Of a stretch of DNA of 64,000 nt, positions 41,058-49,722 are shown piece after piece; within the stretch, counting starts at the first letter, position 1, and every line of letters begins with the position of its first letter. Under the pieces are notes generated by a model that was not told where the DNA came from, ran no database searches, and was given only the letters and a program-made list of their open reading frames with translations. The DNA comes from Janibacter endophyticus. Lineage in GTDB: Bacteria; Actinomycetota; Actinomycetes; Actinomycetales; Dermatophilaceae. The stretch lies in assembly GCF_016888335.1 (NCBI RefSeq), contig NZ_JAFEJG010000004.1, positions 992,001 through 1,056,000 on the forward strand, given 5' to 3'. A program made the position numbers and the translations under genes.

Positions 41058-42079
41058 TGACCAGGATCCACCCCCGGTTGATCGGCGCAGCGCTGATGAT
41101 CCTTGCGCTCGTGCTGTCCCCGCTCTTCCTCAGCGATCAGCCGTACCTGGTGCGCGTCCTCACCACGGCTGCGATCTACGCGATCGCGGCCTACGGTATG
41201 AACATCATCCTCGGTCTGACCGGCCAGCTCTCTTTGGCCCATGGTGGATTCTTCGGCATCGGCGCGTACGTCGTCGGGTTGCTCACGACCGACTACGACT
41301 GGACGTTCTGGTCGTCGTTCGTGCTGGCCATCGTCGGCACGACCGTCATCGGATACCTCTCCGGTCTGATCGCCCTCCGGACTCAGGGGTCGTACTTCGC
41401 CATCTTCACGATGGCCCTCGGCTTCCTGATCTTCATCATCGCCACACGGTGGGAGTCCGTGACCCACGCCCACTCGGGCGTGAGCGGGATCAAGCTCCCC
41501 GAGAACATCGGACCCCTTGACTTCACCGACCCGGTGATCCTGTACTACCTGGTCCTACTCTTCCTCGTGGGGGCCATCTATGCGACCCACGCGCTCCTCC
41601 GCTCCAACGCCGGCCGGTCGCTGGTGGCCGTCCGGACGTCGGAAGACCTGGCGAAGTCCATCGGCGTGAACGTCGCCGTGAGCAAGCAGCTCGCGTTCAC
41701 CGCCTCGGCAGGTGTCGCAGGACTGGCGGGTGGGTTGTTCGCCTCGCTCAACGGGTTCATCGGGCCGGACTCCACGGCCGTCGACCTGACGTTCGAGTTC
41801 TTGCTGTTCCTCCTCATCGGCGGGATGGGCACGGTGATGGGTCCCCTCGTGGGCAGCCTGATCGTCGCCATCCTCTTCGAGGTGCTGCAGGACCTCCAGT
41901 CCTATCGGTTCATCGTCCTCGGCCCGATCATCGTCCTGCTCGTGATCTTCGCGCCCAAGGGCATCGTGGGATACCTCAACGAGCTGTTCACCCGCCGAAA
42001 GGGACGAGGCCACGAGCAGGAACAGGGTCCCGCTGATGGCGTCCCCGTCAGCCCCCACACACCGGAAGAGGTGCGCTGA
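41054..42079 (+). CDS. branched-chain-type ABC transporter permease (LivM-like)
   Basis: This 341-residue partner permease has the family core NIILGLTGQLSLAHGGFFGIGAYVVGLL and LLFLLIGGMGTVMGPLVGSLIVAILFE. The hydrophilic tail after residue 310 is Glu/Gly/Pro-rich. It overlaps livH at the start and livG at the stop. Codon choice in this operon is less extreme than in the nuo genes (more T-ending codons), and the octamer CGAAGGGG is nearly absent here. Confidence 0.93.
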   Translation: MMTRIHPRLIGAALMILALVLSPLFLSDQPYLVRVLTTAAIYAIAAYGMNIILGLTGQLSLAHGGFFGIGAYVVGLLTTDYDWTFWSSFVLAIVGTTVIGYLSGLIALRTQGSYFAIFTMALGFLIFIIATRWESVTHAHSGVSGIKLPENIGPLDFTDPVILYYLVLLFLVGAIYATHALLRSNAGRSLVAVRTSEDLAKSIGVNVAVSKQLAFTASAGVAGLAGGLFASLNGFIGPDSTAVDLTFEFLLFLLIGGMGTVMGPLVGSLIVAILFEVLQDLQSYRFIVLGPIIVLLVIFAPKGIVGYLNELFTRRKGRGHEQEQGPADGVPVSPHTPEEVR

Positions 42080-42855
42080 TGCTGCTGCAGGTACGAGGGC
42101 TCGGGAAGCGATTCGGCGGCCTCGATGCGGTCAAGGATGTTGATCTTGACGTCCCTGAAGGGCAGATCACGGCGATCATCGGCCCCAATGGGGCCGGCAA
42201 GTCGACGCTGTTCAACCTGCTGGCCGGCTTCTACCGGCCGACCGCCGGCACGGTGACGTTCGCAGGCGACGACATCACGGGTAAGAAGCCTCACCAGACG
42301 GTGCGTGCCGGCATCGCCCGGACCTTCCAGACCACCCACCTGTTCGACGATGCCACCGTGCTCGACAACGTGCGCGCCGGCTGCGTGGTCCGGTCGAGGT
42401 CCAACGCGATCGATGCCGTCCTTCACACGCCCCGGCACCGGCGGGACGAGAAGCTCAGCCTCGAGAGATCTATGCAGGAGCTGGAGTTCGTCGGTGCGGC
42501 CCACCTGCGTGACGAGATCGCATCGACCCTCCCGCAGGAGGCGCAGCGGCGGGTGTCGATCGCCCTGGCCCTGGCCACCGAGCCGCGGCTCCTGCTCCTG
42601 GACGAGCCTGCGGCAGGGGTCAACGACGAGGAGACCGTCGCCTTCGCCGACCTGTTCCGACGGATCGTGGCCCGTGGCATCACGGTCTGCATCGTCGAGC
42701 ACAAGATGTCGATGATCATGAACCTGGCCGACCACATCGTCGTGCTCGACCATGGGCAGCGCATCGCAGCCGGCACTCCCGACCAGATCAAGAAGGACCC
42801 GCTGGTCATCGAGGCCTACCTCGGTGCCGACGCGGGCGCGGCAGGAGCACACTGA
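42079..42855 (+). CDS. branched-chain-type ABC transporter ATPase (LivG-like) with degenerate signature
   Basis: This is a 258-residue ATP-binding subunit. Walker A is GPNGAGKST from residue 35, Walker B and D-loop are LLLLDEPAAGVND, and the switch His is in IVEHKM. The ABC signature, normally LSGGQ or LSYGDQRR in LivG, reads TLPQEAQRR, so the Ser-Gly-Gly part is lost. Together with an intact LivF this would leave one canonical and one degenerate ATP site. It overlaps livM and livF through TGATG junctions. Confidence 0.9.
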   Translation: MLLQVRGLGKRFGGLDAVKDVDLDVPEGQITAIIGPNGAGKSTLFNLLAGFYRPTAGTVTFAGDDITGKKPHQTVRAGIARTFQTTHLFDDATVLDNVRAGCVVRSRSNAIDAVLHTPRHRRDEKLSLERSMQELEFVGAAHLRDEIASTLPQEAQRRVSIALALATEPRLLLLDEPAAGVNDEETVAFADLFRRIVARGITVCIVEHKMSMIMNLADHIVVLDHGQRIAAGTPDQIKKDPLVIEAYLGADAGAAGAH

Positions 42856-43562
42856 TGATCACCGTCTCGGGCCTGAGCGCCGGATATGGCGCAGGGGACG
42901 TCCTGCACTCCGTCGACATCACCGCGCCGGAAGGAGAGCTGACCGTCGTCCTCGGCGCGAACGGGTCGGGCAAGTCGACGCTCTTCCGGACCATCAGCGG
43001 CGTCCTCCGGCCGACCGCGGGCCGTATCGAGTTTGCCGGAGAGGACACGACCCGGAGCAGCACGGCAGCCATGGTCCGCAAGGGGTTGGCGCACTGCCCG
43101 GAGGGGCGGCACCTCTTCCCTCGCATGTCGGTCGAGAAGAACCTCTTGCTGGGTGCCTACTCGAACCGCCGGCAGAAGGCGCGGGTGCAGTCGCTCCTCG
43201 AGCGGAACTACGAGATGTTCCCCATCCTTCGGGACAAGAGCAACCAGCCGGCCGGGTCCCTGTCCGGTGGGCAGCAGCAGATGGTGGCGATCGGGCGGGC
43301 TCTCATGTCGGACCCCAAGATGCTGATCCTCGATGAGCCGTCCATGGGCCTGGCCCCCCTCATCACCCAGCAGGTTTTCGCCGCGATCGTGGGCATCAAC
43401 CGGGAGGGGATCGGCGTGGTCCTGGCCGAGCAGAACGCGCGATCGGCGCTGCAGATCGCCTCCAGCGCCTACGTGCTCTCCGAGGGGCGTGTGGTCCTGT
43501 CCGGCCCTGCGGAGCAGCTGGCCGACGACCCGGCGGTACAGAAGGCGTACCTGGGCGTCTAG
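42855..43562 (+). CDS. branched-chain-type ABC transporter ATPase (LivF-like)
   Basis: This second ATP-binding subunit (235 residues) is fully canonical: Walker A GANGSGKST from residue 34, signature LSGGQQQM, Walker B MLILDEPSMGLAP, and the LivF-typical VLAEQNARSAL. It is the last gene of the transporter operon, and a hairpin follows. Confidence 0.93.
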   Translation: MITVSGLSAGYGAGDVLHSVDITAPEGELTVVLGANGSGKSTLFRTISGVLRPTAGRIEFAGEDTTRSSTAAMVRKGLAHCPEGRHLFPRMSVEKNLLLGAYSNRRQKARVQSLLERNYEMFPILRDKSNQPAGSLSGGQQQMVAIGRALMSDPKMLILDEPSMGLAPLITQQVFAAIVGINREGIGVVLAEQNARSALQIASSAYVLSEGRVVLSGPAEQLADDPAVQKAYLGV

Positions 43563-43591
43563 CGGAGAGGGTAGACGCGGGGTCGCGAGTG

Positions 43592-43620
43592 GCCCGGTCC
43601 CTCCGGTCGCCGGACCGGGC
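43592..43620 (+). terminator. terminator hairpin after the liv-type operon
   Basis: GCCCGGTCC (43592-43600) pairs perfectly with GGACCGGGC (43612-43620) across an 11-base loop that contains a further CCGG. It lies 30 bases past the livF stop and before an MFS gene. There is no T-tract. Confidence 0.6.
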
Positions 43621-43655
43621 AGACTGCATCCGACCCTCCGTGACCGAAGGACACC

Positions 43656-44999
43656 ATGCGCCCCGTCGACCTCGATCCCGCGCCTGACGCGCTGACACGC
43701 CCTGAGCGGCTCGGCCGTCTGCCCTACACGCGCAAGCACACCAAGCTGCTCCTCGGCTCGGGCACCGGCTGGGCGCTCGACGCGATGGACGTGGGGCTCA
43801 TCTCCTTCGTCCTCGTCGTCCTGGCGCAGCAGTGGGACCTCAGCACGGCGGAGCGCTCGTGGGTCGTGACGATCGGCTTCATCGGGATGGCGCTCGGTGC
43901 GACCTTCGGCGGGCGTCTCTCGGACCGTTTCGGGCGGCGGACGGTCTTTGCCGCGACGCTCGTCGTCTACGGGCTGGCGACGGGCGCCTCTGCGCTGGCC
44001 GGGGGTCTCGCGGTCTTCCTCGTCCTGCGCTTCCTCGTCGGCCTCGGCCTCGGCGCCGAGCTGCCGGTGGCGTCGACCCTGGTCAGCGAGCTCTCGCCGA
44101 CGAAGATCCGCGGTCGCCTCGTGGTGGCGCTGGAGTCCTTCTGGGCCTTCGGCTGGATCCTCGCCGCGGTGATCGGCTTCTACGTCGTGCCGAAGGGGGA
44201 TGACGGCTGGCGCTGGGGACTGGCGCTCGGTCTGGTCCCGGCCCTCTACGCAGTCGTCGTGCGCTTCGGGCTGCCGGAGTCGGTCCACTTCCTCGAGCGA
44301 AGGGGGCGTGACGAGGAGGCCGAGCGGGTGGTCCGCGAGTTCGAGGAGGCAGCCGGGGTGCCGCCCGTGCCCTCCCGTGAGCTGCCCGAGTCGCCGGTCG
44401 CGCCCGCCGCGGACCTGTGGCGCGACGGTCACGCGCGGCGGACCGCAGGCATCTGGATCGTGTGGTTCTGCGTGAACTTCTCGTACTACGGCGCCTTCAT
44501 CTGGATCCCGTCGCTGCTCGTGGCGCAGGGCTTCGACATCACGAAGTCCTTCCAGTTCACGCTGATCATCACGCTCGCCCAGCTGCCCGGGTACCTCGTC
44601 TCGGCGGTCCTCATCGAGATCTGGGGACGACGGGCGACGCTGGCCACCTTCCTCGTCGGCTCGGCGGTGTCTGCGTGGTTCTTCGGGCAGGCGGGCAACG
44701 ACGTGGCGATCATCGCGGCCGGGTGCGCGCTGAGCTTCTTCAACCTCGGGGCGTGGGGCGCGCTCTACGCGATCACCCCGGAGATCTACCCGACGGTGAT
44801 GCGCGGGACGGGCGCGGGGGCCGCGGCGGGCTTCGGCCGGATCGCCTCGATCCTCGCCCCGCTGTCGGTGCCCTTCCTCCTCGAGCGAGGTGGCGGAGAG
44901 GCACTCGTCTTCGGCCTCTTCGCAGCGGCCTTCGTCGTCGCCGCGATCGCGGCCTTCGTGCTCCTGCCTGAACGCAGGGGAGTTGCGCTGGAGGCCTAG
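43656..44999 (+). CDS. MFS transporter (sugar/aromatic-acid porter type)
   Basis: This 447-residue 12-helix major facilitator has the TM2-TM3 motif GGRLSDRFGRRTVF, the LSPTKIRGRLVVALESFWAFGW stretch of the metabolite:H+ symporter and sugar-porter group, and PESVHFLERRGRDEEA before the central loop. NiaP-like and aromatic acid transporters share this form. It lies between the ABC operon and the first acyl-CoA dehydrogenase and may import the substrate of the island. A GAAGGA ribosome site precedes the ATG. No copy of the regulon operator was seen in front of it. Confidence 0.82.
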   Translation: MRPVDLDPAPDALTRPERLGRLPYTRKHTKLLLGSGTGWALDAMDVGLISFVLVVLAQQWDLSTAERSWVVTIGFIGMALGATFGGRLSDRFGRRTVFAATLVVYGLATGASALAGGLAVFLVLRFLVGLGLGAELPVASTLVSELSPTKIRGRLVVALESFWAFGWILAAVIGFYVVPKGDDGWRWGLALGLVPALYAVVVRFGLPESVHFLERRGRDEEAERVVREFEEAAGVPPVPSRELPESPVAPAADLWRDGHARRTAGIWIVWFCVNFSYYGAFIWIPSLLVAQGFDITKSFQFTLIITLAQLPGYLVSAVLIEIWGRRATLATFLVGSAVSAWFFGQAGNDVAIIAAGCALSFFNLGAWGALYAITPEIYPTVMRGTGAGAAAGFGRIASILAPLSVPFLLERGGGEALVFGLFAAAFVVAAIAAFVLLPERRGVALEA

Positions 45000-45029
45000 C
45001 CGTTGAGCAGCGGAGATGGCCCGCAAACT

Positions 45030-45049
45030 AGAACTTGAATCTGGATTCA
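45030..45049. promoter_or_regulatory. operator site B upstream of acyl-CoA dehydrogenase 1
   Basis: AGAAC (45030-45034), TGAAT (45036-45040), four bases, ATTCA (45045-45049), followed by GTATTGT, a plausible -10 (TATTGT 45052-45057). Spacing of the three half-sites (6 and 9 bases between starts) equals that at sites A, C, D, E and F. Confidence 0.65.
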
Positions 45050-45095
45050 GGTATTGTCGTCAGTGACGACGCATCAACGACGAAGGGGCAGTGCA

Positions 45096-46337
45096 GTGTT
45101 TGCGATGACCGAGCGTGGCGAGGAGTACCGCGCCAAGCTGCTCACCTTCATGGATGAGCACGTGTACCCGGCGGAGAGCGTGTACCACCAGCAGATGGTG
45201 GACTCGGGTGATCCGAACCATCACCCGCAGGTGCTGGAGGACCTCAAGGCGGTGGCCAAGGAGCAGGGGTTGTGGAACCTCTTCCACCCGCATCCTGAGT
45301 GGGGTCCGGGGCTGACGAACCTCGAGTACGCCCATCTTGCGGAGATCACTGGTCGCAGCATGGAGCTGGCCCCGGAGGCGATCAACTGCAACGCGCCGGA
45401 CACGGGGAACATGGAGGTCCTGACGTTGTTCGGGACCGATGAGCACAAGGAGAAGTGGCTCAAGCCGTTGCTGGCTGGTGAGATTGCCTCGGCGTTCGCG
45501 ATGACCGAGCCTGCGGTGGCCAGCTCGGATGCGACGAACATCGAGACCTCGATGGTGCGGGATGGTGACGAGTATGTCATCAACGGTCGCAAGTGGTGGA
45601 CCTCGAACGCGTTGCACAAGAACTGCAAGGTGCTCATCGTCATGGGCAAGACCGACCCGTCGGCTCCCAAACATCGTCAGCAGTCGATGATGGTGGTTCC
45701 GTTGGACACCCCTGGGGTGACGGTGGTGCGGGGTCTGCCGGTGTTCGGGTACCAGGACCGTGAGGGTCACGCCGAGGTGCTCTTCGAGGACGTGCGGGTG
45801 CCGGTGACGGCGTTGCTCGCCGGTGAGGGTGATGGCTTCATGATCAGCCAGGCCCGCCTGGGTCCGGGTCGGATCCACCACTGCATGCGTGCGATCGGTG
45901 TCGCGGAGCGCGCCCTGGACCTCATGATCGACCGGGCGACGGAGCGTGAAGCCTTCGGGGGTCCTCTCATCGACCGCCCGAACGTCCAGGACGTCATCGC
46001 CGAGTCGCGCATGGAGATCGAGATGGCGCGTCTGCTGACGCTCAAGGCCGCGCACCTCATGGACACCGTCGGCAACAAGCACGCGCGCATCGAGATCGCG
46101 GCGATCAAGGTCGTTGCACCGAACGTCGCCACGAGAGTCGTCGACCGGGCCATCCAGATCTTCGGCGGTGGCGGCGTCAGCGACGACTTCCCCCTGGCGA
46201 AGATGTACGCGGGTGTGCGTACGCTGCGCCTGGCGGACGGCCCGGACGAGGTGCACCGGATGACTATCGCGCGCCAGGAGATCCGCCGTCGCGCAGTCGA
46301 GACCGGCCGGATGCCGGCGAAGGGAGAGGGTCGATGA
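45096..46337 (+). CDS. acyl-CoA dehydrogenase, ACAD10/11-like (copy 1)
   Basis: This 413-residue flavin dehydrogenase of acyl-CoAs is in the ACAD10/11 subgroup: [22 protein letters not shown] and [12 protein letters not shown] are typical, along with [20 protein letters not shown] in the FAD-contacting region. The GTG at 45096 has GAAGGGG seven bases upstream and aligns with the start of copy 2. Bases 45121-45934 are almost identical to the second copy at 51879-52692, while the last 130 residues differ. It forms an operon with the APH-type kinase (ATGA overlap), as in animal ACAD11, where the two are fused. It is under operator site B. Confidence 0.88.
   Translation: MFAMTERGEEYRAKLLTFMDEHVYPAESVYHQQMVDSGDPNHHPQVLEDLKAVAKEQGLWNLFHPHPEWGPGLTNLEYAHLAEITGRSMELAPEAINCNAPDTGNMEVLTLFGTDEHKEKWLKPLLAGEIASAFAMTEPAVASSDATNIETSMVRDGDEYVINGRKWWTSNALHKNCKVLIVMGKTDPSAPKHRQQSMMVVPLDTPGVTVVRGLPVFGYQDREGHAEVLFEDVRVPVTALLAGEGDGFMISQARLGPGRIHHCMRAIGVAERALDLMIDRATEREAFGGPLIDRPNVQDVIAESRMEIEMARLLTLKAAHLMDTVGNKHARIEIAAIKVVAPNVATRVVDRAIQIFGGGGVSDDFPLAKMYAGVRTLRLADGPDEVHRMTIARQEIRRRAVETGRMPAKGEGR
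45121..45934 (+). repeat. 814-bp near-identical block, copy 1
   Basis: Compared base by base with 51879-52692, only two positions differ (ATT/ATC and TAT/TAC), both synonymous. Outside the block the two genes diverge at once on both sides. Codons in the block use T in the third position more than the flanks. Confidence 0.95.
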
Positions 46338-47365
46338 CCGAGATCCAGGGGCTCGACACCGCGGCCATGGCCGAATGGATGGAGAGCCAGGGCATCGGTT
46401 CCCGGCCGATCGCCTTCGAGCGGGTGGGTCTGGGGCAGTCCAACCTCACCTTCCTCGCCACGGATGACGGGGGGTCCCGCTGGGTCCTCCGTCGTCCGCC
46501 CCTCGGCAGGATCCTCGCCTCGGCCCACGACGTCGCCCGGGAGCACCGGATCCTCAGCGCCCTCCAGGGCACCGGCGTCCCAGTCCCGACGGTTCGCGGG
46601 CTGTGCGAGGACCCGTCGGTCACCGACGTCCCCGTCATGGTCGTCGACTTCGTCGACGGGGCGGTTCTCAACGACAGCAGCGACTCCGAGCGGATCCCGG
46701 AGCCTCAGCGTCGCGAGGTCGGATTCAGGCTTGTCGAGGCGCTCGCGAGCATCCACGCCGTCGAACTCGACCGCGTCGGGCTGAGCGATCTCGGCAGCCA
46801 CAGCCCCTATGGGGTTCGGCAGCTGCGGCGGTGGTCCGGCCAGTGGGAGAAGTCGAAGACCCGTGAGCTGCCCGTGCTCGACGACCTCACCCGACGTCTC
46901 ACCGAGCTCGACCCCGGGTCGAGCGAGATCACCCTCGTCCACGGCGACGGGCACCTGCGGAACATGATCATCGACCCGCAGGACGCGAGCATCCGCGCGG
47001 TCCTCGACTGGGAGCTGTCCACCCTCGGCGACCCGATCGCGGACATCGGTACGTTGCTCGCCTACTGGGCCAGCCCGGGGGAGCCGCTGGCAGAGAGCTT
47101 CAGCGCCACCACCGTGCCCGGTTTCGCCGCGCGTGACGAGCTCGCAGCCCACTACGCCCGGATCACCGGGCGAGACGTCAGTGCGGTGCCCTTCTGGCAC
47201 GCCCTGGGGGTGTGGAAGATTGCGATCATCCTCGAGGGAGTGCGCCGTCGCCAGCTCGACGACGAGCGCAACCTCTCGGCGAGCGGTCACTTCCCGGCCG
47301 AGGTCGTCGACGTGCTCGCCCGGCACGCGCACGCGATCCTCGACGCCGGGTCGCCGGAGGGCTGA
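46334..47365 (+). CDS. APH-family phosphotransferase (ACAD10/11 kinase-like), copy 1
   Basis: This 343-residue kinase has the aminoglycoside/choline phosphotransferase fold. The catalytic loop is HGDGHLRN (H203, D205, N210), the metal-binding Asp is D225 in [12 protein letters not shown], and the N-lobe begins [27 protein letters not shown]. In animal ACAD10/11 and bacterial LvaA this domain phosphorylates the hydroxyl of 4-hydroxyacyl-CoAs, so a similar role is inferred here; aminoglycoside resistance is unlikely. It overlaps the dehydrogenase stop and ends only four bases from the convergent DUF1989 gene. Confidence 0.85.
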   Translation: MTEIQGLDTAAMAEWMESQGIGSRPIAFERVGLGQSNLTFLATDDGGSRWVLRRPPLGRILASAHDVAREHRILSALQGTGVPVPTVRGLCEDPSVTDVPVMVVDFVDGAVLNDSSDSERIPEPQRREVGFRLVEALASIHAVELDRVGLSDLGSHSPYGVRQLRRWSGQWEKSKTRELPVLDDLTRRLTELDPGSSEITLVHGDGHLRNMIIDPQDASIRAVLDWELSTLGDPIADIGTLLAYWASPGEPLAESFSATTVPGFAARDELAAHYARITGRDVSAVPFWHALGVWKIAIILEGVRRRQLDDERNLSASGHFPAEVVDVLARHAHAILDAGSPEG

Positions 47366-47369
47366 GGAC

Positions 47370-48044
47370 TCAGGGGGCGGCGACCCGGTAGTCGATCGGC
47401 GTGCAGCGACCGTTGTTGGACTTCTCCGCCGAGCACGCGGTGATGCCTACGAGTAGGTCGACCTCGGCCTGGACGGCGAACCGATCACCCGGCACGGTCG
47501 GTGGCGGATCGATGTGCAGCTCGCCGTCGAGGTCGGTCCACACGTCCATGAAGACGTTGAGCGTCGTCGAGATCCGGTCCGGTGAGATGCCGTAGGCCTT
47601 GAAGGCACCGACGAGGTTGGCGAAGCAGCTCGGGTGCTCCGCGCCGCCGAGGTCGGGGTAGAGGATGTCGAAGGTGTCCTGGCTGCACGGCGTCAGCGTG
47701 AGGTCGTGCACGCCGACGGTGTCCTCGACGATCGTCGCGAGCACCCGCGACCGGTTGCTCCACAGCCGCCCGCCGGGGCCGACGTAGATCGAGTTCGCGT
47801 AGTCCGTCGTGCGCCCGCTGGAGAACCACTCGTCGCCGCGCTCGACCCCGTCGTCGGCGAAGAGGAAGAGGTCGCTCACCTGCTCGCCGCACGGGTCGAC
47901 GAGGGTGAGTGTCGCCCCCTTCGGCAGCCGCAGGCCGGTGCCGGTCTGCGGGTCGAGTCGGGTGAAACCCTCCGCGGGACCGTCGGCTCCACCCGCGTAG
48001 GGCGGGCGCAGGTCGGGCGAAGGGGTCCGGGGTCGCTGTCTCAC
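47370..48044 (-). CDS. DUF1989 / urea carboxylase-associated family protein
   Basis: This 224-residue protein of the DUF1989 family has typical stretches GEQVSDLFLFADDG, SSGRTTDYANSIYVGPGGRLWSNRSRVLATIVEDTVGVHDLTLTPCSQDTFDILY, HPSCFANL and STTLNVFMDVWTDLDGELHIDPPP. Two-subunit carboxyguanidine deiminases (CgdA/B) belong to this family, so chemistry on a guanidine- or urea-type group is possible, but this is a single copy. The GTG start overlaps the stop of the YqcI/YcgG gene, indicating coupled expression of the pair. Confidence 0.85.
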   Translation of the reverse strand: MRQRPRTPSPDLRPPYAGGADGPAEGFTRLDPQTGTGLRLPKGATLTLVDPCGEQVSDLFLFADDGVERGDEWFSSGRTTDYANSIYVGPGGRLWSNRSRVLATIVEDTVGVHDLTLTPCSQDTFDILYPDLGGAEHPSCFANLVGAFKAYGISPDRISTTLNVFMDVWTDLDGELHIDPPPTVPGDRFAVQAEVDLLVGITACSAEKSNNGRCTPIDYRVAAP

Positions 48045-48760
48045 GTGTCGCCTCTCGTCGCGAAGGGTGCCGCCCAGTCGTCCTCGACCCGCCGCCCGGC
48101 GTACTGGCGGGCCTCGGAGCTCTCGCCGTGGTCCTGCGCCATCGGGTTGACCTCGCCCTGCAGGGCCGCGTCCCGGCGGCGGATGGTGTCGCGCATGCGC
48201 TCGAAGCTGCCCTCCCCGCGGAGGAGCTCGAACTGCTCGTGGAGATTGAAGACCAGGGTCGGCAGGGGCGCGCGCCGGGCGATGCGTGATGCCTGGGGGT
48301 GGAGCCCGACGATGAAGTAGGCAACCCCGGCATGGCTGTAGGCGAAGTGAGCCTTGTCCGGGTCGTCGTCGACCCCGTGGGCCCAGGGCTCCTCGTCCTC
48401 GTCGTGGAGGCGCTGGAGCAGGTCCCACAGCAGCCGCTCGAAGTGCACCTCGTCGCGGATCTGCGGACCGCGAAAGACCGCGACGAAGGAGACGAACGCG
48501 CCCGTGGGGTCCGCGGCCCGGCCGTACTCCGCCAAGGCCCGCGAGAGCTCCGTGCGGCTCAGCTCGCTCTCGAGGTCGTCCAGGACGACGACGGTCGCGG
48601 CGTCTCGGCGGAAGACGGACCGGGCGCCCAGGCACGGGAACTCCGGGTGCGCCACCATGTCGGCGATCGCCCCGACGACGTCGATGTCGGGTGCATCGTC
48701 GAGGCCGGAGTCGGCCTGCTCGGCGAGGACGTCCTCCAAGGGTTCGTGCGCGTTGCCCAC
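48041..48760 (-). CDS. YqcI/YcgG (GntA-like heme N-hydroxylase family) protein
   Basis: This 239-residue protein of the YqcI/YcgG family has the hallmarks FPCLGARSVFRRD near residue 40, AHFAYSHAGVAYFIVGLHPQASRIARR, TLVFNLHEQFELLR and NPMAQDHGESSEARQYAGR near the C-terminus. One characterised member, GntA of the guanitoxin pathway, is a heme-dependent guanidine N-hydroxylase. Its pairing with DUF1989 suggests N-oxidation followed by processing of a guanidino or amino compound; this is inference. The start is GTG (CAC at 48758-48760). Confidence 0.82.
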   Translation of the reverse strand: MGNAHEPLEDVLAEQADSGLDDAPDIDVVGAIADMVAHPEFPCLGARSVFRRDAATVVVLDDLESELSRTELSRALAEYGRAADPTGAFVSFVAVFRGPQIRDEVHFERLLWDLLQRLHDEDEEPWAHGVDDDPDKAHFAYSHAGVAYFIVGLHPQASRIARRAPLPTLVFNLHEQFELLRGEGSFERMRDTIRRRDAALQGEVNPMAQDHGESSEARQYAGRRVEDDWAAPFATRGDT

Positions 48761-48807
48761 GCTCCGGAGACTAGCCGCCGCGGCCGGTCTGATGCGGAAA
48801 CCTCTGC

Positions 48808-48840
48808 GAGAGAAGAAGAATCACCCCTTCGGGTGGGGTG
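48808..48840 (-). terminator. rho-independent terminator for the enoyl-CoA hydratase gene
   Basis: On the minus strand, CACCCC-ACCCGAA-GGGGTG (48822-48840) is followed by a run rich in T (ATTCTTCTTCTCTC), just after the stop of the enoyl-CoA hydratase gene. It is one of the few hairpins here with a T-rich tail. Confidence 0.7.
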
Positions 48841-48846
48841 CTCGCC

Positions 48847-49668
48847 TCAGTGGGCGAAGACCGGCGGCCGCTTCTCGACGAAGGCGCGGGCCGCCTCGAC
48901 GTGATCATCGGTCAGACCGCACTGCTTGTGGCGCGGCACCTCGGCGCGCATCGACTCCGAGAGGGTCTGGCCCGGCGCCTCGAGCAGGTTGGCCTTGATG
49001 TAGGAGAGGGCGAGCGCAGGACCCGCGGCAAGCTGCTGTGCCAGGGCGCGTGTCGCCTCGGCGAGGTCCTCCTCGGGCACGAGCTGGTTGAGCAGCCCGA
49101 GCTCCAAGCAGGTCTGCCCGTCGACGCGAGGGTTGAGCATGAGCAGCTCGCGCGCCTTCGCGGGGCCGACCAGCCGGTCGAGCAGCCACGCGACGCCGAA
49201 GTCGCCGGAGAGGGCGATGCCGGTGAAGGCGGTCGCCATGAGGGTCTTGGGGGTCCCGATGCGGAGGTCCGCAGCCAGCGCGAAGCCGAGCCCTGCTCCC
49301 GCCGCGGCCCCGGGCAGAGAAGCGATCACCGGCTTGCGGAGAGCGTGGATCCTCCCGACGGTGAGTTCCTGGTGCCTGAGCTGGTCTGCGACGAGCGCGT
49401 CGTCGACCTCGGTGGCACCCTTGCCCTCGCCACCGTCCGCGTCAAACTGCTGCACGTCTCCGCCGGCGCAGAAGGCCTGGCCGGCGCCGGTGATGACGAC
49501 CACGCGGACCGCGGGGTCGGCCTCTGCCTCGTCGAGCATCTCGCCGAGGCGCTCGATCATCGGCGTCGACATGGCGTTGCGTCGCTCAGGTCGGTTGAGG
49601 GTGATCGTGGCCACCCCGTCGGTGGCGCTCACGAGGATGTGATCTTCGGCCTGCTGGTCGTTGCCCAC
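48847..49668 (-). CDS. enoyl-CoA hydratase/isomerase family protein
   Basis: This 273-residue crotonase-fold protein has oxyanion-hole segments AGQAFCAGGDVQQF and LPGAAAGAGLGFALAADLRIG. The region aligned to the hydratase catalytic glutamates reads TAFTGIALSGDFGVAWLL and AKARELLMLNPRVDG, so the acid/base pair differs from classical enoyl-CoA hydratase; an isomerase or other crotonase reaction is possible. The GTG start has AGGAGAG. Operator site C lies immediately upstream, placing it in the acyl-CoA regulon. Confidence 0.85.
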   Translation of the reverse strand: MGNDQQAEDHILVSATDGVATITLNRPERRNAMSTPMIERLGEMLDEAEADPAVRVVVITGAGQAFCAGGDVQQFDADGGEGKGATEVDDALVADQLRHQELTVGRIHALRKPVIASLPGAAAGAGLGFALAADLRIGTPKTLMATAFTGIALSGDFGVAWLLDRLVGPAKARELLMLNPRVDGQTCLELGLLNQLVPEEDLAEATRALAQQLAAGPALALSYIKANLLEAPGQTLSESMRAEVPRHKQCGLTDDHVEAARAFVEKRPPVFAH

Positions 49669-49676
49669 GACTCTCC

Positions 49677-49696
49677 TTAACTTGAATCTGGATTCA
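49677..49696. promoter_or_regulatory. operator site C upstream of the enoyl-CoA hydratase gene
   Basis: TTAAC (49677-49681), TGAAT (49683-49687), CTGG, ATTCA (49692-49696). The inner TGAATCTGGATTCA is identical to site B. The site lies 9 bases before the minus-strand GTG and covers the ribosome-site region, so binding would block transcription of this gene. Confidence 0.65.
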
Positions 49697-49722
49697 TAAA
49701 CTAGGCGTGGCTCTGACCGAGG

